Below the pieces are notes generated by a model. That model saw only the letters and a program-made list of their open reading frames with translations. It was not told the DNA's origin and did no database searches. A stretch of DNA of 64,000 nt from Microplitis mediator (taxonomy: Eukaryota > Arthropoda > Insecta > Hymenoptera > Braconidae): positions 3,661,001 through 3,725,000 of the forward strand of contig NC_079974.1 of NCBI RefSeq assembly GCF_029852145.1, written 5' to 3'. Shown here piece by piece: positions 36,801 to 44,369 of this stretch. Made by a program: the position numbers and the translations under genes. Position 1 is the first letter of the stretch. Every line of letters starts with the position of its first letter.

Positions 36801-37298
36801 AACCATACCATCTTGAGTTCGTTCATGCATATAACGATAGCCTCCCGTAAATGAAGACGGTAGTACTACCAATTTTCCAATTTCATTTATATTTTCGTCA
36901 TTCCTTAGAGCATCTTGCAAATGAATATAATTTTCAGCGCGTAATTTAGATTGATTATTTCGTATAAACGCTAAGCGCTCTGATTCAATTTTCGCATACA
37001 TATCGACTAAAAATTGACTAAATACTGATCTAAAATAATGCAAATGATTGTGGTTATTATGCCGAACCATAATTCTAAAAGCGTAAAATGACATAGCTGA
37101 TACAGTTTTATTTTGAATTGGCTGTCTAGAAACAGGATTGACTTGTGGAATATCTATTGAATATCCGTAATCTCCGTAACAAAAAATTAAAGGATATTGT
37201 AAACAATCATAAGAACGGTGTATTTCATTTATACGTTGAAGAGTATTGTTACGAAGATTAAGGACGATGTCTCTTTTATTAAATTCTTGCCCAACCAT
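33807..37298 (-). CDS. Helitron Rep-helicase, intact 1163-codon body
   Basis: This is the rolling-circle transposase. The HUH nuclease nicks element DNA and a PIF1-type helicase unwinds it. The frame opens with MVGQEFNKRDIVL. The two-histidine HUH motif is GLPHIHILVW (residues about 243-252), and the tyrosine motif is YICKYMNKGTD (tyrosines at about 385 and 389). The helicase has Walker A DAPGGTGKTFLL (about 736-747), Walker B VIVWDECTM (about 816-824), and late motifs FAITINKSQGQTL and HGQLYVAFSRV near the end. No APE-type endonuclease or OTU domain follows, which fits the Helitron1 type. The coding sequence continues upstream in another frame past an A-run at 37359-37363. It is close to intact and probably young. 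Confidence 0.92.
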   Translation of the reverse strand: MVGQEFNKRDIVLNLRNNTLQRINEIHRSYDCLQYPLIFCYGDYGYSIDIPQVNPVSRQPIQNKTVSAMSFYAFRIMVRHNNHNHLHYFRSVFSQFLVDMYAKIESERLAFIRNNQSKLRAENYIHLQDALRNDENINEIGKLVVLPSSFTGGYRYMHERTQDGMVYIRTFGKPDLFITFTCNPKWNEIACELLPGQKSQDRHDIIARVFRLKVKKLIDLITKKYIFGETLAHMYTVVWQKRGLPHIHILVWLKDKIKPEQIDSVISAEFPNPNEDPILFEIVKSNMIHGPCGQVNPQSPCMADGKCTKKYPKQLICETQTGDDNYPKYRRRSPSDGGFTAKIVKRNGEFEVDNRWVVPYNPLLSRLCKAHVNVEYCNSAKSVKYICKYMNKGTDQATYSVSNENDEIQIFQSGRYISSSEATWRILGYPIHERNPTVFHLAVHLDNGQRVYFNPTNIQNLAIPPPKTTLTEFFNLCSRDNFARTLLYCEVPSYYTWSSHEFHRRKNGENIPNYPGIKKSSALGRVYTVHPNNFECYCLRMLLHHIRGPTSFESLRTVNGQVYETYQAACAALKLLENDNHWDQTLEEAVVFNMPFHLRNLFVIILGFCHVAEPIQLWLKYKDAMAEDILYRFRQQKNDNELDFNDDIHNEALILIEDQLFSITGKTLKEFNFASPVRSNRLHLQGSYHRETNYNIEDLLNSINEDEPKLTDQQQNVYTKILESINEKQGKLFFLDAPGGTGKTFLLNLLLAKVRVNGNIALAVASSGIAATLLTGGRTAHSLFKLPLNLNLDESPICNISKQSDAAKVFKECSVIVWDECTMSHKRALEAVNRTMKDIRNDQREMGGITIVLAGDFRQTLPVVKRGTRADEVNACLKSSNLWPKFDQLSLSTNMRVHLYGDLNAEEFSSMLLEIGNGNVEEENGKIKIPTGIGTMVSNLDELIKNVYPDVKNLKTKSTTWLSERSILTSMNDHASRINDMILSLYEEEEKIYSSIDTVVEQDDAINFPVEFLNSLNPPGMSNHILKLKIGAPIMLIRNLSSPKLCNGTRLQVISLKQNIIEAKIITGCGSGDIIFIPRIPIICTDYEFQFKRIQFPIRVCFAITINKSQGQTLKIAGVDLSIECFSHGQLYVAFSRVGNAENLFILAEGNTTRNRVYKEVLV

Positions 37299-38216
37299 TA
37301 ATACGGCAACTTCATTTGAAGTGGGTGCATTATATCTTCGCGTATGTTGATCAACAGGTTTTTATCTGATCGTATAATAATTCTTAAATCAACACAATCA
37401 CGTGGGACACATTCAATAGCCGATTTAAAATTTTGTACATAGATATTATTCTGATGAAGCATCAATTGAAGTTTTGTTATTAAATCGTTGTCAATATTAT
37501 CGATATTGTTACATCTAGTTTGAGCTTGACGATTCAAGTCTTCTATGAAATAAACTTGTAAAAACTTTTCTTCATTTACTTCAACAGGATAAATACTACC
37601 AATAGTATGATAAACTTGTCCTTGAACTTTAAACGTAGGCATGTATGTATCATTAAAAATTTTAGAAGCTCTAAATGACGTCATTTGAAAAGCAGCATTA
37701 TATCTCCGTATATTTTCAAGAAAATGTTTGGACTTGGTGTGTAATCCTTTTATTAAATTGTAAAGTGGTTGAGGAGGTTGTAAAATTGGAGGTAGAGATA
37801 CTTTTCCACCCAAACAACAAATTGAAGAACATTCATCTTTCCACCGTAACGCAGAACAATATGAGCAAATTAGTGACATCTTTCCAATATGGAAAGTAGA
37901 ATCACTCTCATAACTAATTCTTATGTCATAATTAAATGCACTATTTTTTTTTTTGCCTTCCCCATGAAGATTGATTGTATGGTCTAGAATCATTACTATT
38001 ATTGTTATTGTTGTTTCTGATATTACTTGCATCATTATTATTATTATTATTGTTGTCATTGATATTATTTTCTCTAATTTCTTCATTATTTATATCGTTG
38101 TTGTTGACAATATTTTCGTCAATTGCTTCATCGACAAATTGTTGTGAACGTACTATTTTTTGTCTCTTCGTTTTACGTGTCGATCGGCCAATTTGAGCTT
38201 TTCTTTTTTTCGCCAT
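37298..38216 (-). pseudogene. Helitron Rep-helicase N-terminal region, two frameshifts
   Basis: The probable true start is MAKKRKAQIGRSTRKTKRQK at 38216, basic and then N/D-rich low complexity. At an 11-base A-run (37944-37954) the frame changes to SAFNYDIRISYESDS, followed by a zinc-finger-like CSYCSALRWKDEC with ICC, then LHTKSKHFLENIRRYNAAFQ. A second change at the 5-base A-run 37359-37363 is needed to join the main body, where RRYNAPTSNEVAV, a Helitron-conserved stretch, runs into MVGQEF. Both breaks are single homopolymer length changes. They may be real inactivating mutations or assembly errors. Without them the protein would be roughly 1470 residues, usual for animal Helitrons. Confidence 0.8.
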
Positions 38217-38596
38217 AATTTCACTATTTTTACACAATTTATAAATATTTAATATTCGATTTATAAATAAACTTATTATCACAAATGATAAATTAATATA
38301 TATCTTATTAAAAGATAAATAAATATTATAACTAAAAATATAATGAATATACGTATCTTCTTTATAAACTGATAATAAACTTCTTCTTCATTCAACTAAC
38401 CTTAAAATTATATTATGTTATTTTTGTTTTTAAAAAAAGACGATCGATTAAATAACAGACTAACATAACCAAAGAAAAAAAATGATAAAACAAAAGACTA
38501 TCTATTAAATGACAGATTGATATAACCTATGAAAGATGAATAACCGTGATAACGTCGTAAACTTAATCAGGGACTCATTTATTATTATTCATCCAA
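38217..38596. other. Divergent intergenic region in the Helitron
   Basis: 380 bases between the start of Rep-helicase (minus) and the 117-aa gene (plus). AT-rich, likely holding both promoters. No distinct motif is identified. Confidence 0.4.
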
Positions 38597-39135
38597 ATGA
38601 CGGATACTTTTATAGAAGAAATAACAGGTATAAAAATAATTAAATAGATAACGATAGACACATTACATAAATTTACATTTATCGATTCAGTTTTCGTGGT
38701 TATGTAGAAGAAATATATGGTTTTCAAACTTATGGAGGAAGAAATTACTACGTTTTTATTTTAACGGGAATGCGTTCATATAATTATCTGTTTGCAGTTG
38801 AAAATGCTCCACTTCGTTATTGTTTAAGAATAAACAAAAATCAAGTAATGTCTAAGCAAAGTTCTACCGTCATTTAAATTATTTTTTTCTTCTCAATTTA
38901 ATCGCATCCATTTTGAATTTAAATAAAAAAAAATTGATCATTAATATAGATTGTGACGATCTCAAATGCTGCGGATTTTGTTTGTCACTTCCCAACTATC
39001 AATGATCAATTTCTATCCGACTCAAAATTTAGAATATTCTTCGATCAAATCACTTTCTCAAACGAATTCATAGTTGAAGAGTTACCAATTCTTGCAATCC
39101 ATAAGATGATTATTGAAGATGAAGATGAAGATTAA
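38597..39135 (+). CDS. Unrecognised 117-aa protein, three exons, divergent to Rep-helicase
   Basis: Exons 38597-38627, 38708-38844 and 38950-39135 join at GT-AG sites with matching phases (1, then 0), giving 117 residues without a stop. The protein starts MTDTFIEEIT. Exon 2 holds FQTYGGRNYYVFILTGMRSY and APLRYCLRINKNQ. Exon 3 holds ADFVCHFPTINDQF, KFRIFFDQITFSNEF and a very acidic end, EDEDED. It is rich in beta-type residues and has no signal peptide or membrane segment. It lies head to head with Rep-helicase and tail to tail with the RAD52-like gene, inside the Helitron ends. I do not recognise the family. A small single-strand DNA-binding or annealing accessory protein is only a guess. The exon model is supported by open frame and splice words alone. 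Confidence 0.5.
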
Positions 39136-39967
39136 ATATTATGTGTTAATATATTAATAAACTTTTTTTTTATAAATTAATTACGGTATTAATTATTTAT
39201 CAATGACAAACAAAATTTATTTAATTATTTGTATGTATTTATATTTTGCGGCTGTGGACCGACATGTGCTTTATTGTACCGTATCTACCCTGTGTCTCAT
39301 TATTCGGCGGAACACAGTGACATGAGGAAACCACAGAGAAAACTCACGCCAGTACAATCGATGATAGGCAAATTTTCATTAATCACTAAAATTCTGCATT
39401 GTAGTGATCAATGAGCCTTTAACTTATACCTAACAACAATGATGTTCATGCAGGCCAATCGTATTCTTAAGAAGATCACCCATCAAAGTACTAACCACTC
39501 TAAAAGCTGCATAGATTGGGTGATCAACCGAATCATACGCCAGCTGCATAGCTATCACTGCCGCACTTATATTAAATAATCTTATTACAATTACAATAAT
39601 AAACATTAATATTTTTTTAAAAATAGAGAAGGTAGCTTGAAAATGAACCGAAATTTAGAGCTAAATGTACGTCAATGTAGATCAATAATATTATTTTCTG
39701 CCCTCCGGCCGGAAAGTGGCAACTTTCTGGCCACTGCACTAAACAAAGTTGCCACATTCCGGCTACGTCGAGCAGAAAAATAGTATACACACCTTGGCCA
39801 GTAAAAAGTAAAGCCTCAGACCACATGTTTGTCAACCTCGGCTTCGCCTCGGCCAACAATTACATGTGGTCTGAGACTTTTCTTATTTTATTGGCTTAGG
39901 TATGTAATATACTATTTCTGGACATTTTCTAACTTCCTTCTTTATTTTTTTAATCGTTTTTCTTCCT
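39136..39967. other. Region between two convergent Helitron genes, with two hairpins
   Basis: It holds a 19-bp stem hairpin at 39712-39765 (GCCGGAAAGTGGCAACTTT and its inverse) and a foldback at 39773-39920. The rest has no recognised content. Confidence 0.5.
39773..39920. repeat. 148-bp imperfect palindrome
   Basis: Arms start CAGAAAAATAGTATAC and end GTAATATACTATTTCTG, pairing through ctcagaccacatgt and acatgtggtctgag to a central tcggcttcgcctcgg. It is MITE-like, but target duplications are not clear. Confidence 0.7.
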
Positions 39968-40716
39968 TTATTTTTTCAATCTTCTCCTTTTTTCCCTTGT
40001 TCCTTCGTTCTTCTCCTTATCCACTTTTTCACCTACTCTTCCTTCTATGACTTCTTCGTCTTCTATCTCAGTTGATTCCGTCGCGATGTTTTTTTCATCT
40101 GATGGGGTTGTATTAAAATTAAATTTATTTGTTATGTTTTATATAAGTATCTCAATCAACAAATAGAAAATTACTTTTTAATTTCCACTCCTGCTGTTGT
40201 TTAGCCTGTTTAACCAAACGCATCATTCGTTCTTGTTCTTTTCTCTCAAAGTAAGTTCGTATTTCTTGAAAGTATAATAAAGCGTTGTAAATTCCGTCAA
40301 TTAACGATTTCTAGATAAATTTAAATAATTTTTATTACATTCATAATTAACTCTTAAACTTTATCATCACTTTATTTTATTTTTTATGCACATTCACCTC
40401 TCTAATCTCTGCAAAGGAAAATTCACTTATATTATCGTATTCTTCAAAGCAACCAATCCCTTCATGGAATCTTCTGTCACTTAAAGTGATTCGGACTGTT
40501 GTGAAACATCCAATATAAGACTTTCTTGATTCTTTTGATAGTTAATGTCAAATTATTAATAAAAATTTGTAATTTACAATTTAATTATATATCAATATAT
40601 TTTACAAATCATTACTTACCTAAAGTTTGAGCTTTTATCTCATGAGACCAGTTTTTAGAACCAAACACATAGTCAGCACACAAACATAAACTTTCAATAC
40701 TTTCTCTGTCTGACAT
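39968..40716 (-). CDS. RAD52-like single-strand annealing protein, four exons
   Basis: RAD52 proteins bind single-stranded DNA and anneal complementary strands. Exons 40716-40620, 40531-40398, 40310-40175 and 40098-39968 have GT-AG borders and matching phases (1, 0, 1), giving 165 residues with no break. The RAD52-type order is visible: ADYVFGSKNWSHEI (about 14-27), SYIGCFTTVRITLSD (37-51), FHEGIG (54-59) and FAEIREKSLIDGIYNALLYF (about 76-95). These match the RAD52 pattern of a GW(S/A)HSI helix, a beta hairpin with VRV.L.D..(Y/F)HED.G, and an A...KEAVTD.LKRAL..F helix. The basic residues of that last helix in human RAD52 (K152, R153, R156, from memory) are Y, N and L here. An acidic stretch and a basic KRRRLKK end follow. 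Exon 2 has a weak acceptor tract. It lies inside the Helitron ends, same strand as Rep-helicase. Confidence 0.6.
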
Positions 40717-40860
40717 TTTTATTTCACTTCTCAACCGCTTATGAACTGACGTTTTATCATAAAATTAATAAGGTTATATAAAAACAAATGAAATTAATTA
40801 AATAAAAAAAAAAAAACAATTGACTTTAACCTTTTCTATTTAAACAATAAAAAAATAATC

Positions 40861-41460
40861 ATTTGGAGTCTGTAGAAGTTACAGTTTGGAAACTTAAATT
40901 TAACATTCTCACACCCACCCCCGCAATCCCTATTGGAAATAGAATTTCGTAAAATCCTATTTGAGATGATTTCTGCATGACAAATAAAAGATTACTACCA
41001 AATTTAAAGTCTATAGAGGTTACAGTTTGGAAATAGAAATTTCACATTTTAACACCCACCACCGCAATCTTTTTTGGCGGTGGGTTGTTGTAAAATCCGC
41101 TCTTAAATCATTTCTGCATCACATATAGACGACTCTAGCTAAATTTGGAGCCTGTAGGAGCTACGGCTTAAAAAATAAAAATTTTCATTGTTAAATCACC
41201 CCCGCAACCCCCTGTGGGGTGAGCTACCGTAAAATTCGTTCATAGACTATTTCTACATCTCTTACAGAAGATTCCTACCAAATTTGGAATTTATAGAAGC
41301 TATAGTTTAAAAACGGGAATTGTTCATTGTTAACGCCCCCGCAATCCCCTTTGGGGAATGAATTTCTTAAAATCCGTTTTTAGTTGACCTCTACATAACG
41401 AAAGTAATATTCCTACCAAGTTTCACATTTCTAAGTCCTATAGTTCCCAAGATTTCATGA
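40861..41460. repeat. 140-bp tandem array in the Helitron 5' region
   Basis: Units begin near 40861, 41001, 41142, 41281 and 41418 with variants of accaaatttggagtctgtag. Each contains a cccccgcaatccccttttgg-like block. About four and a quarter diverged copies. Arrays at the 5' side are common in insect Helitrons. Confidence 0.8.
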
Positions 41461-41961
41461 TGAGTAACTATAGAAATTGGAATACTTCGATTATCATCGA
41501 AATTTTTAACGTTTTAGCAGACGTTTTCAAAATTTTCTTACATATAAACATTCTCATGACAATTCTGAAGACAACAAAAAAAAAATTAATCCAATCGGTC
41601 CAGCCGTTCTCAAGTGATACTCGATCATAGATACGGCATTTTATTTTTATCAAAAAATGAAAGTGGGTGTGCAGGGATGCGTGGGAGTTAGTGGGTGGAT
41701 GCGTGGAAGTTTGTAAGTAGATTCTTAGCTGAATGTAAAAGAACATTATCCGTTCAGTAAACTCCGTTGAAATCCATGAAAACAAAAGAATCAAGAGAAA
41801 ACGCTTGTCTTTTGTTTTTATTAGCGGGATAAATGTTCATAAAAGTAAAACAGCAATAAAAAAATGAAGGAACGTTGGAATTCGAAAAATAAATAGCCAT
41901 AAACCATCTAGGAAAAATTTCGCATCGAATAGTGGTAGTTCCATGTCGATACGATCAGTGG

Positions 41962-42066
41962 TTTAAGCGTGATTGAGCCTCAAACGAACACCATTTTCAT
42001 TATATATATATAGATTAAGCGTGATTGAGCCTCAAACGAACACCATTTTCATTATATATATATAGA
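41962..42066 (-). repeat. Helitron 5' terminus, duplicated 52-bp unit
   Basis: On the minus strand the end TCTATATATATATAATGAAA plus the following bases to cacgcttaa is present twice in tandem with a period of 52 bp (starts near 42066 and 42014). The TC start follows a host A. Confidence 0.75.
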
Positions 42067-42448
42067 TATATAGACTTATATATAAATGGATCTGATCATA
42101 TATAGACTTATGTATGATTATATTTGGGGTTATAACAGTCAGGTATGATCATATCTAATTATACATAGACTCATATATACTCAGATCTGATCAGATCTAA
42201 TTATATATATACTTATATATAATCAGATCTGATCATATATAGACTTATATATGGGCTTATAACAGCCAGGTATGATCAGATCTAATTATGTATGGGGTCA
42301 TATATAATTATATATAATTATATATGACCCCATACATAATCATGCATGATTATACATAACTCCATATATAATTATATATAATCATATATGATCATATATA
42401 TGAACATATATAATCATATATGATTAGACAAAATCTTTTTTCATCGGG
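42067..42448. repeat. tgatcagatct / tatatgatcata array at the right end of the CCCGAT element
   Basis: Degenerate repeats of words such as gatctgatcatatatagact, several self-inverted (for example atatatgaccccatacataa against ttatgtatggggtcatatat). It matches the left end at 26049-26210. Confidence 0.7.
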
Positions 42449-42747
42449 CAGTTAATATTCAAAATTCTTGAGCGCCGTTTAAATATTTAAATTTTGGGCT
42501 GAAATTTTCAGCATAGTCGTGATTTTACAAATATAAACTATTGCTGCCACGAGAAAAAAAAATTTAGAAATAAAAATCCGAATTTCCATCATTTTCGATA
42601 TTTTCAAAATTCGTGAGCGACTTCTTGAAAATTTTTTATCGAGCTGATTTTTGGAGAGGCTTCTTAAAACATCGTAAAGTAACAAATTTTTAGAAGAGAC
42701 TCAAAAAAAAAAAAATAGTCGGTTTTTTGGGTCACCCTACTGAGCAC

Positions 42748-43244
42748 TTATTTTTTGAATGCGTGATAAATTAATTTGAGTCATTCATTCGAACACTACA
42801 AACCAAATGATTTATAAGAGAAGTCTGTAGAATTTGATAGACTGACATAAACTATACACACATAGATTAGGAAAAGTAGTTGAGATACTCAAAAGTTTGC
42901 ATAAAAAAAATACATTTATATAATTCTCACAAAACATACATTTATAAATGTATACATCATTATCTAGTAGCGTGTAGCCTATAGAATTATTTGACAATTC
43001 TATCTTCTGGAAACTGGAACCAGACACAAAAATAACTTCTTGTAGGGTTTTTGTTTGAGAAATAAGATAACGTTTTATTCTAAAAAAAACCAAAAACTAC
43101 TCTGAAATAGTTCATAAAACATAGGTGATCAAACAATGCTAATTAGTAAATTCTTTTCTTAGTAACTATTGGTCTGACGTTTTCAAAAGTTAGTTTAAAC
43201 TAATTTCTGTGGGCTAATAGTTGAATACTCCATTGCACGATGAT
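42748..43244. other. Flank of foldback element 2, no gene seen
   Basis: AT-rich. A CACTACAAACC word at about 42795 could be the terminus of the CACTA-type element whose transposase end lies at 43245-44369, but no partner end was found. Confidence 0.3.
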
Positions 43245-44369
43245 TTATTTGCTGTATTCGATGTTGTTGTCTGGCTCACAAATATAAGTAAGTGTTTCCG
43301 ATTGATCATCTCTTTTTTTCTCTATTGCAATAACATAACACAAGGTTAAAATATCATCAATACTTATGAGAACTGCAGGTAAATCATCCCCGACAATTTT
43401 ATGCACGTATGGAACGGTTATATTGGCTACAATGTCGTCTTCTACTGTACTCAATGATGTTGTGGTAAAAAATACGTGCTGGAGAATGAGCTCTTTAAAG
43501 AAGACATAGAATCTGCATCTTTCACAGTGATAGCTCCATTTTGGATCGATACAATTGCATACCTTTATGGAGTACTGAGCTATACCAATTTTCTTACCTC
43601 CTGCAGCCATGACTCTGACGCAATAAGAAGCATTGGCTATTTTTCGTGGATAATCCATGGAGAATACAGTTTGCTTCTTCATTTTCAATCGATAAAATTT
43701 ATGCACTTTTCAATTTGCACATCCACAATCTTCATTAATGTTGTTTAGAGCTGCTGCAAGGTTTTCTGGTATTCTCTTTAAAATAGTTATCTTTCCGAGT
43801 GCGTACATATGTTTTCCAATGTGACGACGGGTGTCAACTCGTTTTCCTCGAGTTTTTAATTTTGTACAAAATTTAGACACCGGACTATCATCGGGTAGTG
43901 CTTTGATTTTATTTAATATTTTCATATCATTGGAAACTTTGTTGTAAATTTGAAGCCCTACATGTCATGTGCCTTGGACATAACCCACCATTTTCCCAAG
44001 CGAATCTTCTAAAAAGAAACAAGAAGTCACCCACAGTGGTCCTAAATCCCTGACAACTTCAGGTAAATGACGTAGAGAATGTAAATTAAAAGTTGTGAAT
44101 TGTATGTCATGCAGGGACTGAAATTCAGCCACGAATGCTGTCAATAGCTCCTCACTGAGATTGATACTCTCTGGAGATATAGATTTTTGGTTCAAAATGT
44201 AAATACCTGAAACGAACTGGACATAATGTTTCAAATAAACTTTACCGATTAGGTCCTCTAACAATGGAAGTGAATAGAAAAATAATAAATTTTTCCACTC
44301 ACTATCCTTCCAGTGATTAGAATGTGTTGTTAAATCCCGCGGCATTCTGTTACGTCTAACATGCAACAC
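43245..44369 (-). pseudogene. CACTA/EnSpm-type transposase, C-terminal part
   Basis: Three open pieces lie in the same minus-strand frame, separated by a TGA near 43965 and a TGA near 43707. The first has HWKDSEWKNLLFFYSLPLLE, YVQFVSGIYILNQKSISP, FNLHSLRHLPEVV and LGPLWVTSCFFLEDSLGK, ending VQGT. The second starts VSNDMKILNKIKALP and contains TKLKTRGKRVD. The third has SYCVRVMAAGGKKIGIAQYS and ends NNIEYSK. The WK.SEWR..LLYYSLP, H.L.HL and GPLW..S.F.FE...G pattern is that of animal proteins related to plant CACTA transposase C-termini (from memory). The DDE part upstream is missing, so it is dead. Confidence 0.6.

Larger units (their letters stand above)
32219..42066 (-). mobile_element. Helitron, 9.85 kb, both termini recognisable
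   Basis: Helitrons move by rolling-circle replication and leave no target duplication. On the minus strand the element starts TCTATATATATATAATG after an A (42066). It ends CTAG before a T (32219), preceded by a GC-rich hairpin (CGCCC...GGGCG) about 8 bases upstream. The flanks rejoin as continuous tatatagacttatatata repeats of the host element. Genes inside are Rep-helicase (33807-38216, minus), a RAD52-like gene (39968-40716, minus) and a 117-aa gene (38597-39135, plus). A 140-bp array and a duplicated 52-bp terminus lie at the 5' side. Confidence 0.8.
26049..42448. mobile_element. CCCGAT-ended element containing a long-TIR element and a Helitron
   Basis: Left end CCCGATAAAAAAAGATTGTG and right end (reversed) CCCGATGAAAAAAGATTTTG continue into gtctaatcatatatgat on both sides. 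ca abuts both ends (26047-26048, 42449-42450). Inside each end are repeated tgatcagatctaatcatatat words, also at 29700-29740 and 32100-32215. Without its two nested elements it is about 3.5 kb. It shows no transposase, and most of its interior (29414-32218) is unassigned. Confidence 0.65.
25444..42739. mobile_element. Foldback element 2, hAT-like MITE split by a large nest
   Basis: The 8-bp duplication CTGAGCAC lies at 25436-25443 and 42740-42747. Termini are TAGGGTGACCC and GGGTCACCCTA. Arms of about 290 bp (25444-25735 and 42455-42739) are inverted copies. Without the nested insertion (26049-42448) the element would be about 0.9 kb. The TAGGGTG start and 8-bp duplication resemble the hAT superfamily. 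No transposase is encoded. Confidence 0.8.

Noticed and set aside
37675..37899. Plus-strand open frame opposite the Helitron gene
   Set aside because: Antisense shadow of the Rep-helicase N-terminus, with no independent motif.
26049..42448. Polinton/Maverick (long-TIR virus-like element) because of the 16-kb length
   Set aside because: No protein-primed polymerase, integrase, ATPase or capsid gene. The length is due to nested insertions.
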